Below are positions 33,701 to 41,852 of a stretch of 64,000 nt of DNA, one piece after another. The position numbers and the translations under genes are program-made. How positions within the stretch are numbered: position 1 is the stretch's first letter; every line of letters starts with the position of its first letter. The notes below the pieces were generated by a model that was not told where the DNA came from, did not search any database, and worked only from the letters and a program-made list of their open reading frames with translations. Origin of the DNA: PALSA-243 sp049522755 (GTDB taxonomy: Bacteria; Acidobacteriota; Terriglobia; Bryobacterales; Bryobacteraceae); assembly GCA_049522755.1 (NCBI GenBank), contig JBEKNN010000003.1, positions 29,946-93,945 on the forward strand. The letters run 5' to 3'.

Positions 33701-34419
33701 CGCTCGCCGAGTATTCCGCCCTCATGGTCATGCAGCAAAAATACGGCCGCGACAACATGCACCGGTTCCTCAAGCACGAGCTGGACAGGTACCTGCGCGG
33801 ACGCGCCGGCGAAATCCGTCGCGAGCGGCCCGTCGTGCTAGTTCAGAACGAGCCCTATGTCTGGTATCAGAAGGGTGGCCAGGTTATGTACACTCTCGCC
33901 GACTACATCGGTGAAGACAAAGTCGACCTCGCCCTGCATAACTTCCTCATGCAGTACCGCTACGCCAACGCCAACGATTCGCAGTCTGTCCCCTACCCCG
34001 ACACGCGCCAGTTCATTGAAGCGCTCCGCGCCCAAACCCCCGCCGAGCTGCAGTATTACCTCGCCGACGCCTTCGAGAACATCGTTCTCTATGACAACAA
34101 GGCGGTCTCCGCTACCGTCACGCCCACGCCGGACCACAAATACAAGGTCACTCTTAGCGTCCAGGTGCGTAAGCTGCAATCAGACGGCAGCGGCAACGAG
34201 TCCCCCATGCCGCTGCACGACCTGATCGACATCGGCGTCTTTACAGGCAAAAAGGACGAAGAGAAACCGCTGTATCTCAAAAAGGAATGGCTGACTCAAC
34301 CCACTCAGACCTTCGAGATCATCGTTGACCAGATGCCCACGCGTGCAGGCATCGATCCCTATAACAAGCTCATCGATCGAGACTCGGACGACAACTGGAT
34401 GGATGTCACAAAGCAATGA
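30766..34419 (+). CDS. ABC-2 permease fused to M1-family aminopeptidase
   Basis: 1217 aa from an ATG with AAAGGAG upstream. Residues 1-610 hold about a dozen membrane helices in two ABC-2 permease blocks; residues 640-1217 are a periplasmic M1 metallopeptidase with HELGH (His 954, Glu 955, His 958) and SETLAEY 19 residues later providing the third zinc ligand. Such fusions are common in Acidobacteria and Bacteroidetes; their substrate is unknown, perhaps peptides exported then trimmed. Works with the ATPase just upstream. Codons end in C far more often than in most neighbouring genes. Confidence 0.94.
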   Translation: MAKFWEFFTFELKFRFKSLSTYIYFAVWFTYSFLDIASEGFGPIGSSNGKLLLNGPYANIFNDIGISFFGIIVIAAIFGTSILRDFQRDTIQILFTKPISKFAYLGGRWAGSFVATVFAFSGLLFGEFLGTFAPWADHARIGPNHLSWYLQPFVSIVVFQIFFLGSLFFLVAALSRKIFIVYLQGAAIFMLYLIGIAIFNATRSLEHFWSGILDPIGFLYNDAITRYWTVVERNTLLYSWSPHSASGVFLYNRLLWGGIGLLSLIALGKLFPMSVEALTTRSSGKRAALAREQDLTAVASRRSLVAAKLPTVHQVFGSRTTLAQLVSLTRLRISNIVREVPFWGILILMAGIALNNGHYAGRIADQNVWPVTYLMLQSVEGGAELFFYIVATLYAAELIWRERDTHFSGIHDALPIAETTDWFSKLFALCFVELVLLTVTGLCGILMQTIGGYYNYELAQYAKELYVVTFPQVLTFALLALFIQTVVSNKFIGHGIIIGIFVLVPILFSFGWENTLYLYGNTPPYTYSDMNGYGHFVPALFWSITYWLSISCLLATVSVALALRGADDGWRARFRLAAQRAPRLIPAAALFLLVAIGSGAWYFYNSHVLNEYLTAKDRRDIQAAYERDFQKYETLPQPKIIAVDANIDIFPERRSFSGAGHFVLQNKTAQPISRVHITNQQQSVSDVHFDRPFHVVSTSPRALYTIYQLDAPLAAGDKLDLTFKVGYASRGFKDGNERPELAYSGTFFDNGYFPTIGYDANIELGDPRRRREEHLPEQELLPHRGDPAGAVTNLFTPQSDWIGYHTTVSTADDQIALSPGYLTRDWRANGRHYFSYDMGNVKTLDFFAYVSARYQVKREMYQGVAGPIAIEVYHAAGHTYDVDDMIESSKAGLAYYEKRFSPFQFRQYRILEFPRYRGFAQSFPNTVPFSEGIGFIGRVEKPTDIDFTYFVTAHELGHQWWAHQLIGGRVEGSNMMSETLAEYSALMVMQQKYGRDNMHRFLKHELDRYLRGRAGEIRRERPVVLVQNEPYVWYQKGGQVMYTLADYIGEDKVDLALHNFLMQYRYANANDSQSVPYPDTRQFIEALRAQTPAELQYYLADAFENIVLYDNKAVSATVTPTPDHKYKVTLSVQVRKLQSDGSGNESPMPLHDLIDIGVFTGKKDEEKPLYLKKEWLTQPTQTFEIIVDQMPTRAGIDPYNKLIDRDSDDNWMDVTKQ

Positions 34420-34450
34420 GCATTCATCTCACCACCACCGCGGACACGCC

Positions 34451-34566
34451 GTGGCGCACGCACCCTCGAAAACACCAAGCGAAGCGTGTGCTTTCATACC
34501 TTGCCTTGCCCCGCCGCGGGGCAGAGCAACACTCATGCGTGCAGCGTTCACACTCGTGTGAACGCG
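34451..34566 (+). repeat. GTGG-headed double palindrome, family A copy 3, interrupted
   Basis: The left arm GTGGCGCACGCACCCT (34451-34466) and right part ACTCATGCGTGC plus the GCGTTCACA/TGTGAACGC hairpin (34531-34566) are split by about 64 bases that contain their own GCCCCG/CGGGGC hairpin (34508-34522). Confidence 0.75.
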
Positions 34567-34631
34567 TCGTCGTCCGGGCTTGGGCGCGATCCGGCTTGCG
34601 CCGAAGGGGCGGAGACCGCGCCCGCTCCTGT

Positions 34632-34658
34632 GTTATCATCCGAATTGGGAGTGATAAC
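34632..34658 (+). promoter_or_regulatory. Inverted repeat over the promoter/start of the antitoxin gene
   Basis: GTTATCA (34632-34638) and TGATAAC (34652-34658) form a perfect 7 bp dyad with a 13-base centre holding the ribosome binding site GGGAG. The left arm overlaps a TTATCAT box. The right arm abuts the ATG. Typical position for RHH antitoxin autoregulation. Confidence 0.6.
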
Positions 34659-34883
34659 ATGATTCGCACTCAGGTGAGCCTCGAAAAAGAGGAGTACAAG
34701 CTGGCAAAGAAAGAGGCCAAGGCCCTGGGCGTGTCGGTCGCCCACTTCGTCCGCATGGCGGTCCGCGACAAACTTCCCGCCCAGGGCTCGGCGCCTTGGA
34801 TGCGCTACGCGGGCGATGTGGAATCCGGCGATCCGAATTCCAGCCAAGCCATCGACGAGATAGTCTATGGCGCGAAAGACTGA
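34659..34883 (+). CDS. Ribbon-helix-helix antitoxin (VapB-like)
   Basis: 74 aa. MIRTQVSLEKEEYKLAKKEA then KALGVSVAHFVRMAVRDKLP gives the beta strand and two helices of an RHH DNA-binding domain; the C-terminal tail (DPNSSQAIDEIVYG) would wrap the toxin. Overlaps the toxin gene by 17 bases. The inverted repeat immediately upstream is a likely self-binding site. Confidence 0.88.
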   Translation: MIRTQVSLEKEEYKLAKKEAKALGVSVAHFVRMAVRDKLPAQGSAPWMRYAGDVESGDPNSSQAIDEIVYGAKD

Positions 34884-35268
34884 AGCTTACGTGGATACAT
34901 CCGCGCTGATTGCCTTTCGCGACCGCTCAGACACCTTCCATCCGCTCTTCCGGCGTCTATTCTCAGATCCGCCGCCGCTCGTGACCTCGGCGCTTGTCGT
35001 CGCCGAAGGCCACGGCTGGTTTCTACGCCGGTACGATTCCGCGCGCGCCGTCCAGTTCCTCAACTTCGTCGAAGAATTACCCATGCTGGTGTACCCGTTC
35101 GACGGCAACGAGCTTGCCAAGTCCACCCGGCTGATCAAGAAATTCTCCGATCAAAATCTGACGCTGGCGGACGCACATGGACTAGCTGTAATGCAAAGCC
35201 GGCGGAACCAGGCGTGCTGGTCCACCGACAGGCATCTGCAGTTGACCGGTGTGCCCCTGGTCATTTGA
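34867..35268 (+). CDS. PIN-domain toxin (VapC-like)
   Basis: 133 aa. PIN acids: YVDTSALIAF with the first Asp, Glu in ALVVAEG, LTLADAHGLAVM and STDRHL. Predicted RNase toxin neutralised by the upstream RHH protein. Ends 20 bases from the convergent permease gene. Confidence 0.9.
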   Translation: MARKTEAYVDTSALIAFRDRSDTFHPLFRRLFSDPPPLVTSALVVAEGHGWFLRRYDSARAVQFLNFVEELPMLVYPFDGNELAKSTRLIKKFSDQNLTLADAHGLAVMQSRRNQACWSTDRHLQLTGVPLVI

Positions 35269-35288
35269 ACGGCCTCACTACTCGCCTT

Positions 35289-36506
35289 TCAAATCACATC
35301 CGGAAACGACTTCCTCAACTTATAAAACCAAGCATGCCCCAGCACCGCCACCACCGCCCCCAGCAGCCATAGCTTCCACAACGGCCCAAACTGCGGATGT
35401 TGATTCTCCAGGAACACTGCGCGGTACCCGCGAACCAGCACCGTGATCGGATTCTTCGCCAGCAGCGGCGCGTGGGCCCTCAGCGGATCCTCCGAGTAAC
35501 AGATCGGCGTAATAAAGAACCAGATCGTAATGATATAACTCATAATCTGGCCTAAGTCCCGCACAAACACGCCCAGCCCAGCCAGAAACCAACATATCCC
35601 TGCGGTAAATAGAACCTGTGGCACAATCAGCACCGGCAGCCAGACAATCGAAGCCGGCAGGCTATGCTTGATACCCAGCAGGAACACACAGTAGAGCGCC
35701 ACCGCGAACGCCTCACTCACTAATCCGGAGACCACCAGGTTCACCGGCAGAGTCTCTATCGCGAACACCAGCTTCTTGACGAAATTCCGGTGTTCCAGCA
35801 TCACGCTTGGCGAGCGGCCCACCGCCTCGCTAAAAGCCAGCCACGGCAACATCCCGGCTAGAAATTGCAGCGCGAAGGTGGTCTTAGTCTCACCCGGCCG
35901 CTGCAGTATCACTCCGAAAACCAGGAAGTAAGTCATCATCAGTAACAGCGGGTTGACAATAGTCCAGAATGACCCGCCGAACGATCCGCGGTAGCGGCCC
36001 AGAATATCGCGCCGCACCATCACTCGGATCAGCCCGCGGTTCCGCCACACCGTGAGCACCGGATAAGTCAGCGCGCGCCCCACCGCGCGCACCGCATGGG
36101 CGCGTCTCAAGCGCGCTTGCGTGCTCACGCCGAGAGTCTCTATGTGCGCCTGCCCATCCCGCGTCTCGGCTTCCAGCATGAGGAACGGCCAGCCGCGCTC
36201 GTAATACCAGCAGACGCCCTCGCGCATGGCTGAAAAGACCGCCCGGTAGCGGCCATCTTCGGGGGGCAATTCCACCTCGAAGCGAAAGCGCTCCTGTTCG
36301 CCCGGCGCAATATCGCGCGCGGGGTGCACGCGCAGCCCGTCCACAATCAGCGTTCCCGTCTCCGGGTCGAACAGGTGATACCCTACGGCGAAGCCTTCGG
36401 CGCCCTTCCACGTCTCTGCCGAATCGTTGCGAATCTCGAACTCCACGTGCGCCGCGCGCGTGCCCGGGTCCAGTTTCACCCGCGGATCGAGATACGCGGC
36501 GTTCAT
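35289..36506 (-). CDS. ABC-2 polysaccharide export permease with N-terminal Ig-like domain
   Basis: 405 aa from the ATG at 36506. Residues 1-130 form a beta-sandwich (HVEFEIRNDSAETWKGAEGF, DGLRVHPARDIAPGEQERFR) like the domains found at the C-end of Wzt or in surface glycosyltransferases. Residues 170-405 are a Wzm/TagG-type permease (DILGRYRGSFGGSFWTIVNP, six helices). It would export an O-antigen-like glycan across the inner membrane. No Wzt-type ATPase is in the window, although one is needed. It starts 10 bases after the stop of the GT4-methyltransferase gene. Confidence 0.88.
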   Translation of the reverse strand: MNAAYLDPRVKLDPGTRAAHVEFEIRNDSAETWKGAEGFAVGYHLFDPETGTLIVDGLRVHPARDIAPGEQERFRFEVELPPEDGRYRAVFSAMREGVCWYYERGWPFLMLEAETRDGQAHIETLGVSTQARLRRAHAVRAVGRALTYPVLTVWRNRGLIRVMVRRDILGRYRGSFGGSFWTIVNPLLLMMTYFLVFGVILQRPGETKTTFALQFLAGMLPWLAFSEAVGRSPSVMLEHRNFVKKLVFAIETLPVNLVVSGLVSEAFAVALYCVFLLGIKHSLPASIVWLPVLIVPQVLFTAGICWFLAGLGVFVRDLGQIMSYIITIWFFITPICYSEDPLRAHAPLLAKNPITVLVRGYRAVFLENQHPQFGPLWKLWLLGAVVAVLGHAWFYKLRKSFPDVI

Positions 36507-36516
36507 GCGAAGAGCC

Positions 36517-38532
36517 TCATGTGTAGAGCCATCCCGGGTAACGTACGCGCACCGCGCCGGTCTTCCGGCCCACCGCGAAAATGCCATCGCCGCGCAGGCT
36601 TGTATCCAGCTCGTAGCGGTTCAAAAGATGCAGCACCCAGCCATACTCGGGATGCGGTGCGTCGCGAAACCCGCCGGTTTCGAGCAGCGTCACCTCGAAG
36701 CCCGAATTCTCCAGCAGCTGATGGATCTCGCGCGGCGTGTATTCGCGATTGTGCCGCGGGTCCACGTGGCCGGATTCGGCCGGCTTGATGTACGAATGAA
36801 ACAACCCGGGATGATATCCCTGCAAAATGGCCGCGATGCCGCGCAGCGAAGCGATGTTCGGCGTGGTGAGCACAAGGTGTCCGCCTGGTTTCAAAATGCG
36901 GTTCACTTCGCTCATCAGGTGCATCGGGTCTTCAAACAGATGCTCGATCAACTCGCCGCAAAGTACCGTGGAAAAATGCCCGTCGGGATATGGAAACCGA
37001 TCCTTCTCCGCGTCGAACAGATCGACGTCGCACTCGAAAGGCTCGCCCTCAGTGGAAACCACCGTGCGATGGTCGCAGTTCCCCAACTTGCCGTAGTAGC
37101 AGCCGCGCACCTCGCCGTAACCCAGTTTCGTTTTGAGCGCCGGCGTGATTTGCAGATACGCGCCCATTTCCAGCACGCGGTCGCGCGGCCCACCCGGCGG
37201 CGTGACGGAGAGCGTTTTCACCAGCCGTGTCTCGTGCGTGTTCAGATACCAGCGCTGTTCCGCATCGTGTGCCCAGCCGTGCAGGTAAGGCGCTAACTCC
37301 TCGGCAAGCGCGCCTTCCGCGGTCTGCGAGCTTTCCTCAGCCTGCGGGGATTTCTCGGACGAGCCCGCGTCACCCGCCAGCTCTGCGGGCTGCCATTCAG
37401 CGCCACTCACCACCGCTTCCAAAAAGCCCGCGTATTTCCGCGCCACCGCCGCCCAGTTGCATTCGGTCGCCACGTAATTCTTCGCCCGCTCGCCCAGCGC
37501 GCGAGCCGCTTCCGGCCGCGAAACCAGCAGGTTCAAATACTCGAAGATCATGTCCTCCTCGCCCGCGCCCACCGGCACTTTGAGGCACACATCGTCGGGG
37601 AATTCCTGAAATGAGCCCACCTCCGAGACCATCACGGCCTTGCCCAGGCCCAACGACCGCAGCAGCGTCCCCGAGCTTTCACCTACTGTCGGATAGCGCA
37701 GGTTGAGCACGATGTCGCACGCCGCAAGATAGCCCACGAAGTCGTCGATCGGCGTGAAGCCCAGCACGCGTACGTTGGCATCCAACCCCATCGAGCGGAT
37801 CATCGCATTCACCGGAAGCTCGGGATGCGTTTCGCCCACCAGAATCATCTTCGCCGCGGGCGCCACCCGCACCAGGCGGCGAAAGGCGCGCAGCGATTCC
37901 GCGATGCGCTTGTATGGCTTCAGAAAGCCGAAGATGCCGATCAGCGGCGTGTTCCCATCGAGGCCCAGCCGATGCCGGTACGCCATGCGATCCGCCTGCG
38001 GAATCCACGCCCCGTGCGGAATCACCGCCACCGGCCCCGCATACCCCGCCGTGCGCGTCTCATCGCGCATGAAGCGGCTGTGCACCACCACCCCGCGCGC
38101 GGTCTCCAGCAGGCGCCTGGTCATGGCGACGCCTTCGTAGTCGGGCCCCACTTCCAGTTTGCGCACGCGCTCCGCAAAGGCCCGCGCCGCCGCCCCGCCG
38201 TGGTACTCGCACTCGGCCAGGTAGGCGTCCCAATCGCCGCGGCGGATAGTCAGGTCGGTAATCAAATGATGCAGGTTCGATTCGTGCATCACTACCACGC
38301 CCGGATGCCGCAACGCCGTCTCGTAAACGAAATCGTGGTGCGCGTTGTTGCCTACCTGATAGACCGCGATGTCGAACTGGGTCGCGTCGAACTGGGTCGC
38401 GTCGAAAGCCGCCTGCGCGTTCGAAATGACTTCCAGTTCCACCAGCGGCCGCAGCGATTCGATCAACGCCTCGGAATAATCCGCGATTCCGCTCCGCGCG
38501 GGCGGCAGCGGAGAGAAGAAAGCCACGCGCAT
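36517..38532 (-). CDS. Glycosyltransferase (GT4) fused to SAM methyltransferase
   Basis: 671 aa. Residues 1-390: GT-B glycosyltransferase starting MRVAFFSPLPPARSGIADYS, with HGAWIPQ, IGIFGFLKPYKRI and a ESSGTLLRSLGLGKAV EX7E-like region. A Glu/Ser/Ala-rich linker (about 390-415) leads to a class I methyltransferase (about 440-640: VLEMGAYLQI, DLFDAEKDRFPYPDG, LCGELIEHLFEDP, RILKPGGHLVLTTPN). One polypeptide could add and methylate a terminal sugar, a known way to cap glycan chains. FDATQ is repeated twice near residues 45-55 from a 15 bp tandem repeat (around 38375-38405). Confidence 0.88.
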   Translation of the reverse strand: MRVAFFSPLPPARSGIADYSEALIESLRPLVELEVISNAQAAFDATQFDATQFDIAVYQVGNNAHHDFVYETALRHPGVVVMHESNLHHLITDLTIRRGDWDAYLAECEYHGGAAARAFAERVRKLEVGPDYEGVAMTRRLLETARGVVVHSRFMRDETRTAGYAGPVAVIPHGAWIPQADRMAYRHRLGLDGNTPLIGIFGFLKPYKRIAESLRAFRRLVRVAPAAKMILVGETHPELPVNAMIRSMGLDANVRVLGFTPIDDFVGYLAACDIVLNLRYPTVGESSGTLLRSLGLGKAVMVSEVGSFQEFPDDVCLKVPVGAGEEDMIFEYLNLLVSRPEAARALGERAKNYVATECNWAAVARKYAGFLEAVVSGAEWQPAELAGDAGSSEKSPQAEESSQTAEGALAEELAPYLHGWAHDAEQRWYLNTHETRLVKTLSVTPPGGPRDRVLEMGAYLQITPALKTKLGYGEVRGCYYGKLGNCDHRTVVSTEGEPFECDVDLFDAEKDRFPYPDGHFSTVLCGELIEHLFEDPMHLMSEVNRILKPGGHLVLTTPNIASLRGIAAILQGYHPGLFHSYIKPAESGHVDPRHNREYTPREIHQLLENSGFEVTLLETGGFRDAPHPEYGWVLHLLNRYELDTSLRGDGIFAVGRKTGAVRVRYPGWLYT

Positions 38533-38533
38533 T

Positions 38534-39217
38534 TCAGGGAACCAGTTCGATCGAGAGGGCCCCTACCGGGAGCGGAATGCGAATCGCCACGGGCGTGCGC
38601 GCCGCGTCGCGCGCATAAAACACTTCGAAGTTGAAGTCGGCCCTGGGCCCCTTAACACTCACCACCAGGTGGTCGGTCACAGTGGATTTTCCACCCACCG
38701 TGACATTCTGCGCGCCCGTGTAATCCATCCTGGCCGAGTAAGGGCCGCCGAAGTAGACGTCCTGCGCCTGCGGTACGCGGCCCTGCCCCAGCTCGCGGCG
38801 GCCGTAATATATGTACGTCAGCGCATCGCGCGCGCAGCCCCCAATGCTGAACGTACTGTCGCCGCCATTTTTGGGCACCGTCGTAGTGCGGTGCGCGGAG
38901 CCTTGCTTCTGATCGAAATCGATCTTCTCTTCCGTCTTCCTGCCGCCGTTCGAAAGATCGCGCTCGAACTGCTTCGAGCATAGATCGTCCGTGGCGGAAG
39001 CCTTCACGTGATCCACCAATGCGAAGCCGGGAATAGCCGCGTTCAGCGTCATGTCGAATTCCCACCCGGCGCTGCTCAGGTGTTGCGCGCTGAAGGTGGC
39101 TTCGCCGAGGCTCAGCCCGCTTGGCCAATTGACGGTGTATTTGAGCGTCTCACTAGTGAACGGAAATCCGGTTTGCGCATGCGCCGCGCCTGTGAGCAGC
39201 AAAGCGGCAAGTAGCAT
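38534..39217 (-). CDS. DUF3108 domain periplasmic protein
   Basis: 227 aa from the ATG at 39217 with a signal peptide (MLLAALLLTGAAHAQ). ETLKYTVNWPSGLSLGEATF, ALTYIYYGRR and the GKSTVTDHLVVSVKG segment match DUF3108, a beta-rich family often encoded in envelope-related loci. One base separates its stop from the GT4-methyltransferase start, so they are cotranscribed. Function unknown. Confidence 0.88.
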   Translation of the reverse strand: MLLAALLLTGAAHAQTGFPFTSETLKYTVNWPSGLSLGEATFSAQHLSSAGWEFDMTLNAAIPGFALVDHVKASATDDLCSKQFERDLSNGGRKTEEKIDFDQKQGSAHRTTTVPKNGGDSTFSIGGCARDALTYIYYGRRELGQGRVPQAQDVYFGGPYSARMDYTGAQNVTVGGKSTVTDHLVVSVKGPRADFNFEVFYARDAARTPVAIRIPLPVGALSIELVP

Positions 39218-39333
39218 CTTACCGCGGCGCAGTCTTCCCCAAGCCCTCTCCGCGTGGTCACCGCGCCTCCGCGTCTCCACGTTGAATGCACAGCCTCGCG
39301 TGCGACTTAGTATTGCCGGGATATTAGGGGATT

Positions 39334-40491
39334 TCATCTTCGAACTATGGGCGCCGGCTGCGTGTGCATGCTTGCGGCACGCGGCCCCTCGGCCACCTCG
39401 CGGAAAACGTCGAGCGTCCGCTGCGCGCTCTTCTGCCAGCTGAAATGCGCCGCGCGCTGCAAACCCAGCCGCTCCATGCGCGTGCGCAGCTCGGAATCCA
39501 GCAGCAGGTCCGCGATCGCCCGCACAATCTCGTCCACCGCGTAGGGGTCGAACAGAATCGCCGCGCTATCCACCACTTCCGGCATCGCCGACGTGTTGGA
39601 GCACACCACCGCGCGGCCGCACGCCATGGCTTCCAGCGGCGGCAATCCGAAACCCTCGTAGAACGATGGGAAGGCGAACACGTCGCACGCGTTATAAAGC
39701 TGCAAAAGGTGGCGATCGGAAACGAATCCGAAGAACTGGATGCGGTCCGCCACGCCCGACGCGCGGGCCGCGTCGTGAACGTGACTCGCAAACCAGGTCT
39801 CCTTGCCCGCCAGAACCAGGTGGTGTTTCAGTTGTGGATGCGCCCGCACCAGCTTCGCAAACGCGTGGATGAGGCCGATCTGATTCTTCCGCGGCTGCAG
39901 ATCCCCAACCGAAAGAACGAAGGGCTGCGAGATCTTCAACTGGTCCCGCACGTAGGCCGACGCGGCATCGCGCGAAATCGGGCGAAACTCCGGCGCGGCC
40001 GCATTCGATGCCACCACCACTTTGTCTTCGTCCAGATCGCCGTAGACTTTCAGAATCGACCGCCGCGAGAATTCGCTGACCGTCATGATCCTGGCCGCGG
40101 TGCGCACCGTGCGCCCCACCGTGGTCCGCAGTTGAAAAGCTCGCGTGCGCGGAAAGTATTCAGGATGCTCCAGGAAGCTGACGTCATGCACGCTCACCAC
40201 AATCGGCGTTGGGCAGGCGAGTGGTCCGGTGTACTGCACGTGCAATACATCGGGACGGTCCTGCCGAAGCCTGCGGGCCAGGTCCCAGCCGAGCCGGACG
40301 TACGGATTGGCCGCTACGCGGCGCACCGTGACATTACGCGGAATGGAAGCCTCGGCGCCATCCGACGAGACATACGCGACGAATTCGCAATCCGCTCCTT
40401 CGCCTGCCAAAGCATTCAGCAGGCTGCGAATATAGACTTCGTTCCCCGTCAAGCGGCGGCCGATGGCGTGAGCATCAACGGCAATGCGCAT
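39334..40491 (-). CDS. Glycosyltransferase family 4
   Basis: 385 aa from the ATG at 40491. MRIAVDAHAIGRRLTGNEVY start, VSVHDVSFLEHPEYFPR, SVGDLQPRKNQ nucleotide-binding loop, and FPSFYEGFGLPPLEAMACG with the EX7E motif of retaining GT4 enzymes. It adds a sugar in surface polysaccharide synthesis. One of three glycosyltransferases in this minus-strand cluster. Confidence 0.94.
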   Translation of the reverse strand: MRIAVDAHAIGRRLTGNEVYIRSLLNALAGEGADCEFVAYVSSDGAEASIPRNVTVRRVAANPYVRLGWDLARRLRQDRPDVLHVQYTGPLACPTPIVVSVHDVSFLEHPEYFPRTRAFQLRTTVGRTVRTAARIMTVSEFSRRSILKVYGDLDEDKVVVASNAAAPEFRPISRDAASAYVRDQLKISQPFVLSVGDLQPRKNQIGLIHAFAKLVRAHPQLKHHLVLAGKETWFASHVHDAARASGVADRIQFFGFVSDRHLLQLYNACDVFAFPSFYEGFGLPPLEAMACGRAVVCSNTSAMPEVVDSAAILFDPYAVDEIVRAIADLLLDSELRTRMERLGLQRAAHFSWQKSAQRTLDVFREVAEGPRAASMHTQPAPIVRR

Positions 40492-40533
40492 CAACTGTTC
40501 CAGTATAGCCGACCAAAACGACCCACCAGTGTA

Positions 40534-41718
40534 TCAAAACGCCAGATGCCGCCAAGCTTTTTCCCATGTGAACTCCTTTTCCAGCAACAGTCTGCCCGCG
40601 GCGGCCAGGCGTTCCCGAAGATCAGAGCACGCCAGTAGCCTCTCCACCGCGCCCGCGAGTTGCGAAGCGCCGTCTGCAAGTAACAAATGTTGCCCGTCTC
40701 GCACCGGCAGACCCTCGGCTCCAATCGTGGTCGAAACCACCGGCGTACCGGCTGCCCAAGCTTCCAAAATCTTCAGACGGGTCCCGCTGCCAGCAAGTAA
40801 AGGGACCACAGCAATCTTGGATTTTGCCAGTTCGCGCACCGCATCCTCCACTTCCCCCGTCACCTCGATACGCGAATCGCCGCGCGTGAACGCCCGCACA
40901 GCCTCGGGGTTTTTCCCTACCAGCCGCCAAACCAACTCCGGACGGCGCTCCCGCAGCAGCGGCCAGACTTCCCGGCGGAAGAAGCGGACGGCCGAGCGGT
41001 TCGGGTGATATTCCATATTCCCTGAGAACACGATGGAGTCACCTCTAGTTTCGGTAGGGATGGGCCGTAAGGGCAGCGCGTTCGGATAGACGCGTACGCG
41101 GGCGGCAGGCGCGATGGCGCGAGCGGCGGCGGCGTCGCTCTCCGAAGCCGTCAACACCTGCGAAAAAAGCGGCAGCCAGCGGCGCTCGAGTTCGCGTGAG
41201 GCGCGCTCGAACACGCGGTGAGCCAGCGCTCCAGCGTGGCTCTCACTAGCGGCGCACAGCGCGTGCAGCGCGGATTCGATGTTGTGGAGATCGAGCACCG
41301 TACACGCGCACGACGCCGCAATCTGGTCGTAATACGCCGCGCACCAGGAATGCTCGATCACGCCGATTTCGTAGCGGCGCCCTTCCACCGCCCGCGCAAT
41401 CTGCGCCGCGAAGCCCGAGAACCGGTCCACCAGCGGTGGAACCCGCCGCACCACGCGCGCGCCGTTGCGCACCATGCGCGCCGCGAGGCTCCGCCGATTC
41501 GCAGGCAGGTCGATCACCGTGATCCGGCGCACCAACCCCTCGGGCATCCGCTCCGCCGGATCAGCCCCGCCCGGTTGGCGGAACACGATCAGGTCCACCT
41601 GGTGCGCCTGCGCCAGATAATGCAGCAGCGACGCGGTGCGCAAGGCTCCGCCGCCCGCCAGCGGATAAGGCGTTTCGGGCGCGAGCAGCAGCGCGGATGG
41701 GCAAGCCTCAGCAGTCAC
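40534..41718 (-). CDS. Glycosyltransferase family 4
   Basis: 394 aa from a GTG. N-terminal ALLLAPETPYPLAGGGALRT glycine-rich loop, HNIESALHAL, SIVFSGNMEYHPN donor-binding loop and PLLAGSGTRLKILEAWAAG. The last carries the EX7E-like region; pattern matches the sugar transferases with a 'GSG(T/I)RxKxLE' loop. First gene of the glycan cluster on the minus strand; a family B palindrome lies just upstream. Confidence 0.93.
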   Translation of the reverse strand: MTAEACPSALLLAPETPYPLAGGGALRTASLLHYLAQAHQVDLIVFRQPGGADPAERMPEGLVRRITVIDLPANRRSLAARMVRNGARVVRRVPPLVDRFSGFAAQIARAVEGRRYEIGVIEHSWCAAYYDQIAASCACTVLDLHNIESALHALCAASESHAGALAHRVFERASRELERRWLPLFSQVLTASESDAAAARAIAPAARVRVYPNALPLRPIPTETRGDSIVFSGNMEYHPNRSAVRFFRREVWPLLRERRPELVWRLVGKNPEAVRAFTRGDSRIEVTGEVEDAVRELAKSKIAVVPLLAGSGTRLKILEAWAAGTPVVSTTIGAEGLPVRDGQHLLLADGASQLAGAVERLLACSDLRERLAAAGRLLLEKEFTWEKAWRHLAF

Positions 41719-41722
41719 TTTT

Positions 41723-41764
41723 GTGGGGCAGCCAATCCTGGCTGCAGCCGGCTTTCAGCCGGCT
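41723..41764 (+). repeat. GTGG-headed double palindrome, family B copy 2
   Basis: GTGGG, stem GCAGCCA/TGGCTGC (loop atcc), stem AGCCGGC/GCCGGCT (loop tttca). Lies 4 bases before the GTG of the minus-strand glycosyltransferase, so it forms that gene's 5' region. Confidence 0.88.
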
Positions 41765-41852
41765 CGTCTCGATCCGCAACGGCTTCTTCGTTCACGTCAC
41801 AGCTTTCCCTACCTTAAGCGAGACGCGAGCCCGACGCCAAATCCGCCCCACC

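Noticed and set aside
39364..40638. 424-codon plus-strand open frame
   Set aside because: Antisense to a GT4 glycosyltransferase with intact motifs.
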